A stretch of 64,000 bases of DNA, taken from Acanthornis magna (Eukaryota > Chordata > Aves > Passeriformes > Acanthizidae). The translations under genes were made by a program, and so were the position numbers. The notes beneath the pieces were generated by a model. That model had not been told where the DNA came from. It saw only the letters and a list, made by a program, of their open reading frames with translations, and did not search any database. Positions within the stretch are counted from its first letter, which is position 1. Every line of letters starts with the position of its first letter. The stretch is from contig JAWUZG010000138.1 of NCBI GenBank assembly GCA_036785705.1, forward strand, positions 1,939,501 to 2,003,500, given 5' to 3'. This document shows positions 34,201 to 46,600 of this stretch, one piece after another.

Positions 34201-35950
34201 TCCCAGGACCAGCTGCTGTCCAAAGCATCGGGGTGGGAGTGTTCCCTGCTGGCTCCCTCACAGTGAAACGCTCTTGGGTCCTGCAGCTGGTGAGGCTTTA
34301 TGAAGGCAAGGTGTCCTCAGCCTCTCCCACTCGATGGCTGTGAGGACTGGCACAGCCAGGCTGTCACCTCAGGAAGGCTGCAATGGTGTGCAGGGGACTC
34401 TCCCATCCCTCGGGGATAACAGGAATCAAGAGCATCTGCTCCCTGCTTGGACCTAAAGACACCCACTAAAGATGGACCCTGAAGCTGGAGACAGAGTACT
34501 CCCAGCACTCAGATCAGATGAGTGTCAGGAGGGTGGGAAACAGAGACCTTGTGCAATATTTTGGTACAGAACTCCAGCATTTCCATCACTACAGGCATCA
34601 CACGGGACTATCCATGCTGAATGTGGTGGCCTTGAGGCAAAGACTGAAGATCATGGAAGTGGTGGGAAAGGTTGAGACCCTGGGAAGACTGACATATAAG
34701 GGAAGATTCAGCATGACTGCTGTGGGCAGTGAAGCACAGCGAGCCCCTCATTAGTGCTGCCCTGCGCCTCCCGTGAGAGCCCTCCCTGGGAATCATGGAG
34801 CACTGGAGCAATGATAGCACTGGCTGAAATGCTAAGAAAATATCCTAACAAGATTTTCTGCAAATATTTGTATGAAAATAAAAAACAGAAGCAGAAAACA
34901 AACATCTGCTAATAGTGCAGTTTCAGTGTTTAGAAGCAAATAAGATTTTTTTATTAGTATTTTATTTTTTTTCAGCAAGCTATCAGCTTAGCCAGGAATC
35001 AAATGTCAGGGTTAAGTTTTCTTAGAATTGCTATTATCTCAGCAAAATCAGCTCAGCTACTTCTAAACAGAAGAAGAGAACAGCTGACACCTGTCACCTG
35101 TTCACCTCCAGAAGCTGGAAGAGGAAACTGGTATTTGTCTGTGAGCCTGGGGAACAAAGGGCCTCTTGCAGGTCACCCAAATGCCACCCACAGCTGGGTG
35201 AGCTGCAAGCTGAAAATGGCCAAGCATGTGAAGACTTTTGTGCTGAAGCTGCTCTGGTAGGAGTTGGGAATATGCTGCTATTTGCTGGTCTGATCACGGC
35301 ACAACCTGTGCTGCCCTTTCCTGTCAACATCACTGAGACTGTCCCAGACACAAGCTGTGGGGACAGAGCAGGTCCCCCTCCCCTCTGCTGGTCCCATGTG
35401 CAATCAGAACTTACCTTGTGGACAGCTGACAGCACAGGAGAGCCTTGTCTGTGTCAGGGAGCTCCAGAGATGCCAAGGAGCAGCATCTTTGCTTCCCAGC
35501 AAGATCCCTAAATCTTCCCCTCCCTACCCGAGGGTACATCTAGCTTCATGCAGCCATACCCCAGCCTTTCACGTCTCTGTGCTATGTCTGTTTGAGCTGA
35601 CTGCTGTGCAGGAGGTGTCCTGGCTATCCCACCTCTCCTGGGAGTGGTGTGTGGAGCTAGAGCCCTGGCAGACCTAGGGAAGGCCCTAGAGATCATGTAG
35701 CCATGAGCTAGCTGACATCTCAGCCCTTTTCCTGCTGTGTGGGCAGACAGGCTGCCAGCTCCTGGTGACAGATCTTTGCAGACAGCTCAGCCCCACGGAA
35801 GGGAAGGGACACACTATCCTCTCCCATCCCTTGTCCCACCTCTTCACACAGTGCTGTAACCGAGTACCCCACAGTGCTCAGGGGATGGGTGACACCAGGT
35901 GGGACAGACTCTTGCAGCCTCTAGTGCATTCACTGTGCTCTGCCTTCCAG
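31245..35950. other. non-coding unique sequence
   Basis: No gene is supported. Frames up to 174 codons (33277-33801 minus) and 160 codons (32117-32599 minus) lack domains. Two AT-rich tracts, 32870-33200 and 34830-35070, are the only compositional departures. The first contains paired homeodomain cores and is listed separately. The second has runs such as 'gattttttttattagtattt' and no clear motif cluster. Confidence 0.5.
33040..33200. promoter_or_regulatory. candidate element with GTTAAT palindrome
   Basis: Holds the perfect palindrome GTTAAT-tgc-ATTAAC at 33138-33152, followed by GTTAATCAC at 33165-33173. GTTAAT half-sites are used by HNF1-type homeodomain dimers, but their spacing is normally one base, not three, so the match is imperfect. 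The surrounding DNA is AT-rich and repeat-free. Confidence 0.22.
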
Positions 35951-38900
35951 ACCTTCCCCTTCTTCCTCTGCTCTGTCCTGGGAGCGGTGAGTGTCACACA
36001 CCCCTGCCCGAGCCCTCCTGCCATGGCAGGGTCCCTGTGCCTGCAGCGAGTCCCTCTGCATCACACAGAGTTTCTTCGGAGCCCCAGCAGCTGCAGAGGC
36101 AGCTGCACTAGCTGTGCCAGGAGCTGTCCCCCGGGCTGAGCCCTTGCAGAGCTTGCACGGTGTGCAGGACTGCAGCAGACTATGTTCCCAACGCAATCTG
36201 CTACTCAGCACAGGCTGGTGCTGGATTTCCTAGAAATGACAACGCCGTGCAGTAGTTAAGAGGCTGCTGTGTTTTTTCACTCTCTCTGTGCCTGCAGAGA
36301 GGTGTTCCAGAGCGGCAAGGATGGGGTAGTTGCTGCCTGCTGTTTTTGAAGAGCATCATCCTGGCAGGGATCCTGGCTGGCTCACAGGGGAGGCAGTGGC
36401 TCAGAAGGAGCAGCCCTGTGATTTCCCTGAAGGCACTGCGCAAAGCCTGGTTCCCATGGCAGGAGTGGTCATGCAGCTGCTAAAGGACTGGTGGATTTTG
36501 AGGAATGAAACTATGGATAAGTGGGGCTTTTGTTTCTCAAAGACAGAAAAAGCCAGTGAGGTGCAGCCTCTCTGTTGAAACCTGCTGTCTGCACAGACAG
36601 CAGTGCTTCCCCTCTCCATCGCAGGGGTGGCAGTGGATGGCAGTCCTTCCTCCACAGCACCCCAGCAGACAAAACTCCTCGCAGGCTGAGGGCCCAGCAC
36701 AGTGAAGCTGCCATGGCAGGGAATAAAACCCTAACTTGGAGGCCTCCTTGGCTGCTGCCTGGGCTGTTCTGGGAGATGGTTGGGGTCTCAGTGGAGAGGG
36801 AGGGACACTTTGGGTTTCAAGTGTAAGCTCCTGTGTGTGCAGGGACACAGAGGTGCAAGGGAGATTGGGGGAGATGGCCCACAAAAAGTGACCTCCAGTA
36901 CTTGTCTGTGGCCTTTGGAACTTTTCCTTTCAGTGATATTCTGTGCTGCTGGTGAAACACAAGATCCCAGGGTCCTTGTCACTGCTGTGCAGCTGTCCAT
37001 TTCATTGTGAATTTTCAGCTTTTGGAGCCATTTATACCTCAGGGGGTACAGAGGAGATTGTGTGAGTGAATAGAGAGAGCCAGCTGCCCTTAAACCTGCT
37101 AATTCCCCTCCCCTAATGCTGGGACCAAGGCTGCACTTAGCCCAGCAGTCACCAAAGCACTGGCTATATCCAAGGGGCCCCACAGGAAACTTGTTCCATG
37201 AGACAGAACGAAGCAGCGGTGCCTTGTGTGCCTTCAGCACAGAGCCAGAGCATCAGGCATGGTCAGAGACACTGGACATCATCCCCTAGACTGCCTGTCC
37301 ACAGTCACCCCCAACATTATGTTAGTTGTTGACCTATTGCCCTTTTTCTGGGCAGTTTTTCACTCATCCTCCAGGTCCTCCAGCTCTGAGGTCCCAAGGG
37401 CCTCATGTCACCTTATTTCCCTTTCTACCTCTCCACCAGTATCACTTATTCTCAGACTAATCCTGTTACCCCACCTCAATCTTCATATTTTTTACTGCTG
37501 TCCCCACCTGGTCTCCTGAGTCCATTTCCACCCCAGGATCCTTCTCGTGTGTTCTTCCTCTGCCCTCCAGAATCTGTGTTGTTTTCCAGGACTGTCACAT
37601 CCAGAGCCTGCTCCTGTCCCAAGGCTGTCCTCAGCAGGGCTCATGGAGAACAGCCCCCTGAGCAGGGCTGCAGCATGACCTGGCAGATAAACGCTTGCAA
37701 GATTTTAGGTGCTAAACTCCAGCTAGTTCCCATTGAGTCTGTGTGAACCGGGGCTTTTCAAACACTTTTAATGTTCCCAAATTTGGGCATCTTTTCTCTA
37801 GGATAGCAGGAGGCACATCTTGACACACACACCACCACCTCTGCCAAATGTCATGTGCTGCTCCACAGCCTGCATGTGCTGGAGCTTCTCAAAATGAAAG
37901 TCGTAAGAATTTTGGAAAATGGGAAAAATCAACTGGTTTTCTCTAATCTCCTTCTCTGATGCAACTTACACAGATTTCAGTGCGATGTTATAAACAAATC
38001 CGGGACAAGACAGATACACGGCATGAGGAATCCTGGTCCCAGCCATTCATCAAAGTTATTGACAAATGAAAAGACGTTCTTGAGATGAGAAGTGTTGAAT
38101 GGCCTGAACCACAAAGATTATTGCTCACTTGCCTGTCATTATCAACAAGCCACACTTCAATCTTGGCTGTTAAATTTAAGTTATAATTGCCCTGAACTCA
38201 CATTTGGTTTACTTCAGAGGTACCAGTCATTTTGAAAAGGGTGATGCTGATGCCAAAATCCAGGACTTTTTGTGTAAGATGAGATCAGAGGAATTAACGC
38301 TGTCAAAACACAGTTCTCTAAAGTGCCATTGAGAGCACACTTGGTCTGCCCAGATCAAATACACCCAGAACTGTGTTTGCCAGCCATTTGCCCATCCTGT
38401 GATGATCCTTCTTTCCTGGAAGGCTCTTCCTTCTTCCAGCTGGAGTTTGTCCTGATAGTCAGAATAACAAACACTTGTGATTTTGACCTGGAACATCACA
38501 GTACTTGGATTGTTCTTGGCACATGATGGGTCTCCTAAGCACTCCCTGATGCCCACTGAGATGTTAAAGCAGATCCATGCCTACCCCAATACCCTACTCC
38601 TACATTTCTCACTTGGTTTCCATAAATGAGCCAGAACAAGAACAACACTAACAGGGAAAATTGAGAAAGGTGATCTTTGAGCTTAAACATCCGTATAGCC
38701 TACACTGCAGCTGGTGGACTGAACTATAATATTTAAAATTCACTCTGCGAGGGTATATCACACACATCCTGTCTGACACCAGAAATCCTCTGCTTCCCTC
38801 TCAGCCTGTGAGACCAGACAGAGTGCACAGACCTACCTGGAGTGCTGTCAAAGGGCACAGGCTTGGATTTCTCATACATTTACAGCATGCAAATGTTTCA

Positions 38901-40096
38901 AGGGTCAAGAATTATTCAGTGACAGACACTAACTGCAGATCACAGACAGATTCAAGACAGTCACCACCTGGTCACAGTCAGATTATAGGAAGATGCAGGC
39001 AAAACTGTCACATCTGTTCAATAATTAATTATTGACCTTTCCTGTGCCTGAAGCCCCGGAGCAATCCCTCTGCCTGCGCCACATAAACACCCTGATGGTC
39101 TGTGTAGACTGCGAGTGCCGCACCTTTCATTGCTGTTTAGCTCAGCCCGACATGCCATGTTTCAAAACGCTTCAGGGTTTGCGTTTCTGCACCAATCTAA
39201 ACTTGTTTGAATACAACTCAGCTTTTGCTGCTGCATTCAGGGAGCCCCAGGGAGCCCCTGGGTGCTCTCTGCCCTGCAGCCCCAGGCACTGCTGAGCCCT
39301 GCACAGAGCCTGCTCTCCCCAGCCACTCTGCTCTTCAGCTCGATCATTCCCAGCAGCAGGAATTGCCACTTCGGAGCCACCTCATTCACAGCTAGGATGG
39401 GAGGATAATTTTTCAGCCAAGGACAGTACACAGAGCATTGCCAAGATCCGTATCACACAATGAAGGAAACTTAAGATATATTTTGTACTTACTGAAGTTA
39501 GTTGCTTCCCTCCTCCTTTCTCCTGTTTTCTTTCCTACCTTAGCTACTTTCCCGGAGATGGTATCTTGCATTTTCCTGTCTAAATTTCATTTCTCCAGCC
39601 CTTCCAGGTCTCTCACCTTCCTGTGCCTTTGCTGTTAGCACCAGGCTGCTCCAGCTGGTTCTTGTGCCATGTCCTCTCGGCAGGACCTCCGAGCACTCCA
39701 GTTGGTGTTGCAGGAGTGGGGAAAGAGCAGCCTGGCGATGGTTTTCTCCAGCAAGCAGAGCTGGCTCCTGGGCCAGTGCAAGTTCCTGCACCAGATCACC
39801 TCCAGCCTCCTGCCTGGAGGGTCAAAATGTGTTCTTCACCCTGAGGAAAGGCTTGGAGCTGGGCAGGAGTAGCACCGCAGCTTTCCCAGCGAACAGGGAA
39901 GAGCTGTGAAGGGGTCAGAGGGTGAAGATCACCCCCAAATCTGGTCCTACTGAGATAGAGTATTCCCTTAATCTGTTAATCCCTTCTCCAGTTCTGTGGT
40001 ACCGTGGGGTCAATGCACACTCAACATGATAAAAGTACTGCAGGAACGAAACACTAATAAATAACTTTTATATTCTTCATTTCTTCAGTTGTGACA
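35951..40096. other. non-coding unique sequence
   Basis: No exon is convincing. AT-rich tracts at about 37960-38220 ('cattatcaacaagccacac', 'ttaaatttaagttataattg') and 38990-39240 ('ttcaataattaattattgac', and CpG-keeping 'tgcgagtgccgcacctttc') could be conserved elements. Open frames are short, and overlapping on both strands in the GC-rich parts. Confidence 0.45.
38990..39240. promoter_or_regulatory. candidate conserved non-coding element
   Basis: Starts with 'aataattaattattgacc', a nearly palindromic ATTA cluster, and continues into sequence of moderate GC that keeps many CpGs (gcctgcgccac, agactgcgagtgccgcacc, gcccgacatgcc, aaaacgcttc, tttgcgtttctg). Preserved CpGs outside islands can reflect constraint or low methylation. 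No open frame with splice sites explains it. Confidence 0.25.
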
Positions 40097-40106
40097 TATA
40101 TAAAAG
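40097..40106 (+). promoter_or_regulatory. TATA-box-like TATATAAAAG
   Basis: An exact TATA-box consensus in an AT-rich tract, flanked by two GATA words (agataaaac immediately downstream and cttatctt at about 40144). About 25-35 bp downstream is 'gagaatccagccttagctc', with no clear initiator, CpG cluster or open frame. AT-rich vertebrate DNA yields such matches by chance, so this is only a weak promoter candidate. Confidence 0.13.
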
Positions 40107-40447
40107 AGATAAAACGGGCCCTCTGAGAATCCAGCCTTAGCTCTTATCTTCTGTTTGAACCGTTAAGTGCCAGCTTGGTTATTACTCATGCTCTTGACAT
40201 TGAAGTTTTTCCTTCAGCAGTAACTCTTGTGCTGAGGTTGCTGTGAGTAATCTCTGGGATTTAGGCAGCTGCATGCTCAGGCAGACACTCACCAATACAG
40301 CTGAGCCCCGACGCCTGCTCCCTGCTCCCTCTGCTAAGCTCCAGCAGAGCTGGCTTTGACCATTCCCTCTTCCTGCACCCAGGGATGGGGAGCACCAATG
40401 AAGGTACGATGCTGTGTGCAAGGAGAGATCACCAGCCTGTCCTGTCA
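40107..40447. other. non-coding unique sequence
   Basis: No gene or repeat is recognised; it is a short interval between the AT-rich tract and the CR1 copy. Confidence 0.5.
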
Positions 40448-40685
40448 GAATCACAGAATCACAGAATGCCCTGAGTTGGGAGGACCCACAGGATCACTCA
40501 GTGCAGCCCCTGTCCCTGCACAGACACCCCAACAATCCCACCCTGTGCATCCCTGGCAGCGCTGTCCAAAGGCTCCTGGAGCTGTGGCAGCCTCAGGGCT
40601 GTGCCCATTCCCTGGGGAGCCTGGGCAGTGCCCAGCACCCTCTGGGGAAGAGCCTTTCCCTGATCTCCATCCTAAACCTTGGGTT
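40448..40685 (-). mobile_element. CR1 LINE, 3' end, antisense, with intact tail
   Basis: On the plus strand it opens with the inverted tail 'aatcacagaatcacagaatg', then 'ccctgagttgggaggaccca', 'caggatcactcagtgcagcc', 'ctgcacagacaccccaacaa' and 'ccctggggagcctgggcag', ending at 'gatctccatcctaaacc'. The tail and the body are well preserved, so it is among the younger-looking insertions here. It shares its 3' type with the degraded copy at 31022. Confidence 0.94.
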
Positions 40686-43600
40686 GTCAATAGCAAGTTC
40701 AGTGGCAGGCTGTCTGGTGCCAGAGGTGTCCAACTGCTGCCATCGGTGTGGGGCTCACACACACCAGTCAGGATGTCACCAGAATCCAAGAGGACGCAAC
40801 AAAAATGAGGGGACTTCAGCTCATTTCCCAAGGCTTGACACAAAGTCTGAGTTGTCCATGTTGATGGGGACAAAGAGCCTGGCTGCAAGGGCCTGGCCTG
40901 TGGGCTTAGGACAGCTCCTCTGACATTGGCCTACAAGGGGGAGCAGCAGCATTTTATCCCCAGTGTAACTCAGTCCATAGGGACTCATCTTTACTACACA
41001 TTTTCCAGAACAGTTTCCCAGAATAATTCTCCCTTTCAGTTTTTTAATATATCTTTCTAACCAACAAAACAGTTTAAAAGACACCTGGCTACTGCTAAAA
41101 GCCTTTGTGAGGATGTGGCTGTGTAAAGCAGTGCTTGTCCCTGGTCAGACATCACAGCCTGCTCAGCCTCCCGTCACAGGAAACCTGTGGATCTGCTGCC
41201 ACTGTCAGGTGCGGACCTGCTACAGCCCCTCCTGGGAAAGCAAACCCACAGTGCCTCCTGAAGGGACACCACTCAACTGTAATGCTCCTCCAAGATGTGA
41301 AACCTGCTGGCCAGGATGTGGGGCGAGTGTGTTTCCATTGCCCAGGTGTCCAGCTGAAGGCCTGACCTCACCAGAGGGGAAGATCTTGGCCAGAAGTTTA
41401 ATGGCCTTCAGTGATGGTTTGGCCAGTTCGGCTGAAGGTATGGGTGGCTGTATCCCACCCTGGTCACAGAAATGCTGTGTTCAGCCTGAGGAAGGGTTCT
41501 GCCTCGGGGCAGAGGTCCAGTGCCACTGCTCAGGGTACAGAGAACCCTGGGGCACTGAGTGGTGCCTGTGAAGTCTGACCTACTGCTGTAATGACGATGA
41601 TATCCATGAATGTTTGGAATGTCTGTGATGTCCATGCCTGAGGTCTCTGCCTACAGTTACCAGCTAAGGCTATGAACACCCAGAGCCAGTCTGATCCAAA
41701 AGCCAGGCCCTTCCTCAGAGAAGCAATTCACCGGTCCCTGATGGTCTGAAACCCACCTGAGCACACAGCTCTCTTCCAGTCCCAGCCATTGTCCAACCTG
41801 ATCAGAGCAAACCAATAAACCAGATCAATGATGTCTTCCACCTGCAGACTGTGCCTTGTTTTCCCTGCAAACTGTCTGTGTCTCCTGTCCCACCCACTAC
41901 TGCTGCAACCACCAAAGGAGCTGCGATGGAGAGGGCTTGAGTGCCAGTGCCAAGTGGCACTGCCCGAACAGACCCACCACAGCGCTCGGCTGAGGAGACA
42001 CTGTACCTCATCCTGAACAGGATGGAGGCAGAGGGGTTATGGGCAGGGCTCGGGCTTCTCTGGGGCACGTGGAAACACACCCTGAAGTGGTTTTGAAGCA
42101 GTGTTGTGATTCTGAACTCTCCCAGCAATACCTAACACTGGCCACCCTCGCTGAGCTTCTGCCATGCCATGTCCTGGGCACAGAGCACTCATCAGTGGGC
42201 ATTGCTGCCCTGAAGAACATGAGGCTGCAAGTCCTGCCCCTCATCATCCTTGTGTCTGGTGAGGTTCAAGGCTCCAGCCCTCGCCCTCATTCCCAGAGCT
42301 GGGTGCAGCACAGCCCCAGCACCGCCAGCAGCTCTGCGTGCTCAGAGCAGGGCACCCCCAGCTCTGTGCTCCCCTCTCTGCAGCAGCGATGGGGCACATC
42401 CCCACAGGGTTCACAGTCTCTGTTCAGTGAGCATCTCACGCCCAGCTGAGACACACATCCACACAGGGCCACAGCCCACATCTGCACTCCAAGCTGAGAC
42501 CCTGCTCAGGACAAGACTCTTCACTGCTCAAGCTTCTCTCTCTGATGAGGAGAGGACAGCAAAGGAGGCAGGACCCAGCATTCCAGCAGAATAGGAATAT
42601 ATTCAGTACCTGCGATGATGGGAACCAGGGCAGAGCAGAGACCTGCCTGTCCTGGCGGCTGTCCTTGCTTCTAGAGTAAAATCTCATTCAGGAATGCATG
42701 TGAGTTTAATACAGAGTATTAGAAATCAATATTCAGCTGCTTCCTCCCCTCCAGGGAGTGAGGCCAGGTGTTTCTTTCTGAAAAAGGTTCTGAATCAGAG
42801 ACATGTTTTTCCAGCCAGAAAATTCCAGCACAAAAAATCTTACGCTAAAGAGCCGCAATAAAATCGATCTTTTATCCAGAATAGACAAAGCCTGTCTCAC
42901 TCTGTTGCCTTCCCCATCTTATCACCCCTGGCAGGAGGCGGTGGGTCCTGCTGACCTCATGTTTCATGGACAGAACAAATGGCTTCTCCAGCAGCTCTCT
43001 GCTGGCAGGTTTCCTCTTGGCGCTCCTAGGGGCCCCTACAGTGCTGTGAGATTGGTCCTTGCAGACCCTGTTAGCACTGTCCACAGCAAAACGGACTGCC
43101 TTCCCTCTAGACTTTTCACCCAGCCATTGTAAATCCTGCTGGCCTGGTGCCAAGCACTACGCTAGACACAACCATAATACAGTCATTTTTCTTCTGCATG
43201 TTGGAGAAGGAAACAGCAGAGATGCTGTTCTTTCAAATAATTTAACAAAATACAGATCCCAGCTCAAGGTAACTCTTTAACCTCTTCAGTGAGAGTCTTC
43301 ACTGCTGCCAGGGCTGTGCTGTCCTGCAGTCTGTCTGACCGCAGCCGCGTGCGGGGGATTTTCAGGGACAGGAGCTCTGTGCTGGTCTCAGAAAGCAGAT
43401 CCACTCACAAGTGTGCTGGTAGGGAGCAGATGGGATAAATGGAGCAATAGCAGCTGACCCTCCCGGGGATTTTATGCAGCTATAGCTTAGATGAAGGATT
43501 TGCTTCTGGGAAGAGTCATCCCTGGTGACCGGAGGAAATCACTAACAGGAAATGCTGCTTCAGAAAATGTTTGTGTGTCTCAGACCTTCTGGTCTGCAGC

Positions 43601-46600
43601 AGCACCCGCAGTGCCCCAAGCAAGCCCTGCTCCCTGTGCGTGCTCCCATTGGCTCCAGAATGTGTTGGTGACCTGCAGACTGTGCCCTGGGGCCAGTCTG
43701 AGGAACATCTTCAGATCACTCCAGAAGCATTTCACGTACTGCCTGGAGGAGCATGGGCTCCTAAACATGGGCAATGGACAGCCCAGAAAGGACTCAGGGA
43801 GGGGCAGGTTTCCCTAGGAAAGCTGTGATTCACTCCCCCTCAAAGTGGGGCATTTCCTCTCCTTCTCTGGGCTGCAGATCTAGACCCTTTGCTCCAGTGA
43901 AACCTGCTGTGATCCAGGAGGGCTAAATTCATCTCTCTGTGTGTAAGGCAAATTGAAGCCATGAAATACTTTTTGACCCTACTTGCAACAAAGACTTTTT
44001 CTAGGGATTCTTTGGAAGAGCCACCGGAAGGGCCTTTCAGCAGTCAGCATGGTCAGCCTACAGGACAATGGATTTGTACTCAAACCCGTGAGGAAACAGG
44101 AGCTGGTTTTGGATTAATCCAAAGCCTGAAGTGTCCATGAAGAGCTGCAGAATTTGGAGGTTTTAGGTGCTCCCAGCAGAGACCTCTGGCCAGGCTGCAC
44201 CATGCAGAGCCCAGCCTTGCTGGGCAGCACAGCTCCTTCTCATGGCCCTGCAGATCTTGCTGTGAGGTATCCACACCTCTCAGCACACCTGTGGCCTCTC
44301 CAGAAGGGTGCCTGGTTCAGGGGTCCAGATTGAGGCTGGTCATTACCAGTGGCACTGGAGGCTTTACAACCCATGAATTCACCAGGACTTGTGAAGAGAG
44401 GAGCAGGTGCCCTGTCCTGGTGAAAGTGGAGAAGCCCTGGAATTGACTGCTCATCCCCACACTGCTCTGCCTTCCTCTGAGGGTGGCCTCATGGCCTCTC
44501 CTGGTGGCACTGCCACCTGGGCCCACATCAGCTTCCCCAGGGCTGTGTGTGTAACAGTGAAATGCAAAGTGTTCCTTTCCAGCCTGCAGTTCACAGCAGT
44601 TTTGAAATGCTGACCCCTCCTGTTCCTCCCCGTGGATGTTGAGCCCAGGGGACACAGTGATGCTGCACAGCTGAGCCCAGGCAGCTCCAGATACACAGTC
44701 TGACCAGAGGGACCATGGAAACATCTCCTAGCTCCAGATAAGAAGGCAGGTTATGTGCTTCCTGCTATTTACATTAGAAAAGAAATCCTCTAGAAGATGA
44801 GCATAAACATTAGGCCTAAAGCCCCTGTATGATGGCCATACTCTGAATTTCCAGGTTGTCCCTCTGCAGCATGCCAGGAGTACATTCCCAGCTATATTTC
44901 AATGTCCATGAGGTGTGGGGACATCCCATGATGAGCAGTGTCCAGCTCAGCCACAAGGCCAAACAGCTTTAGGCACTGCTGGAGGAGGGGAGCTGTGGTG
45001 GGCACACACCTGCATGGCTCTGTGACAGCCACGGGCCACCTCCCAGACACAAAGAGGAGCTCAGGGGATGGGGGACAGCCTCCCTGTGCTTCCCTGGGTG
45101 CTTATCGCACACCTGCAGCCCAGGTGCTGCTCTGTGGTCAGTCAGGGTGAGCTGCCCTGCTGGACAGGTCACACACTGTGAGCAGGTGGCTTTGCCAGCA
45201 CCAGCAGCCACCGGAGCTCCTCTGCAGAGCCAAGTGCTCGTCCCCTGTGCTGGCACAGACATCCAGGCAGCAGGAAAGGGCCCTGCCTGTGCTGTGCGGT
45301 GCAGAGCTTTACATAGCCCAGAGATCCTGCCTGGGCCCTGCAGACAGAAAGGGCTTTTCCAAGGAAAAACAGGACAGGAAAGACCTAGTAATCCCCCAAA
45401 AGAAACACCAGCACATTCCTCGAGGTAAACAGTTACGTGACGGGCGGCAGAGACGCTCCCCAAGGCCGACAAGTACCATGTGTGGAAATTTCAGCTCCAG
45501 CTTTGCAACAGGGCTATGATCATGGAGGAGGTGTAAGCCAGTCCTGCCAAGAATATGGGGCTCTACTCCATGGCTGTCTGCATGTGCCCTCTGCCAGACC
45601 TGTCTCACACAGGCCTCAGCTCAAGCGTGCTCCTGGCTCCGCTGTGGAGCACTGAGGTGCTCACTACAGGTCCTGCTCTGGTCCAGGGCACAGGGGAGAG
45701 CTAACTGGAGTGGCACATGGGGGTGGCTGCTGGGGATGCACCTCTCCATCCTGCCAGAATTGGGGAGGAGAAGCCACCCAGCATCCCTGTCCCTCCTGCT
45801 GCCTCCATGCAGCAGGACAGTGGAGACACACAGATTATTGTGGGGTCTGGCACCAGTTCAGGAGGTGGTTTGGGCATCCCTGGGGTACACTGGTTCTATC
45901 CAATGCCTGCAAGAGCCACTGGGGCGCACTGCCTGGGAACAGCCTGGTGGTATGTTGGGACAGGCAGAGTGTTGGTGCTGGGGCTGGCACAGGAAGGGTT
46001 TAGAGCTTGGAGATGTCCCAGCCTGGATCCTGCACGTGTAGCCAAGCTTTGCAGGGAGCTCCAAAACACAGCCCCCAGCCTGGGGCAGCTCTGACATCAC
46101 AGAGAATGGGATAGAAGGTGACCAAAACCCATGAAATATTTTTCTTAGGACAGAGGGGAATCAGAGAAGGTCTGGAGAGCAGTGATGGAAATGGAGATGG
46201 GATGAAGCTGCTGCTGTGTGAGCAGATATCTGCCCTGGAGTTACAGGTGGAGGCAGGAGCCAGCAGGGCTGACAGACTCATGGGGGGATGGGAACACCAA
46301 ATGCTTTTGTTCCCCCAGCCCCCAGGATGATCTTGCCAGGGGGCCAGTTAGCAGCATATGAAATCACTTCTTTATACAACCACCAATGAATGTCTGAGCT
46401 TGGCTGCCCTGAGAGGTTGTAGAAAAAAGGAACTATTAGCAGTCCGAAACAAAATTAGACAAATGTATCTAAAATAAAAATTAGATTAATGAATTAATTA
46501 GACCCCTGTTAAAATGTCAATATAGAAAGAGAGGGGTTTCAGGGCATCCTGTGTCAGAGCCCTGAGCTTCCCTGCAGGAGGGACAGTGTCTGACCCAGGA

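Noticed and set aside
35951..35986. 36-nt interval between a good acceptor (gtgctctgccttccag) and GTGAGT, reading TFPFFLCSVLGA
   Set aside because: The hydrophobic reading comes from pyrimidine-rich sequence continuous with the acceptor tract, and no neighbouring exon supports it.
39623..39909. Three overlapping plus-strand frames including MSSRQDLRALQLVLQEWGKS
   Set aside because: Protein-like in appearance but with alternative open frames on both strands, no paired splice sites and no recognisable family.
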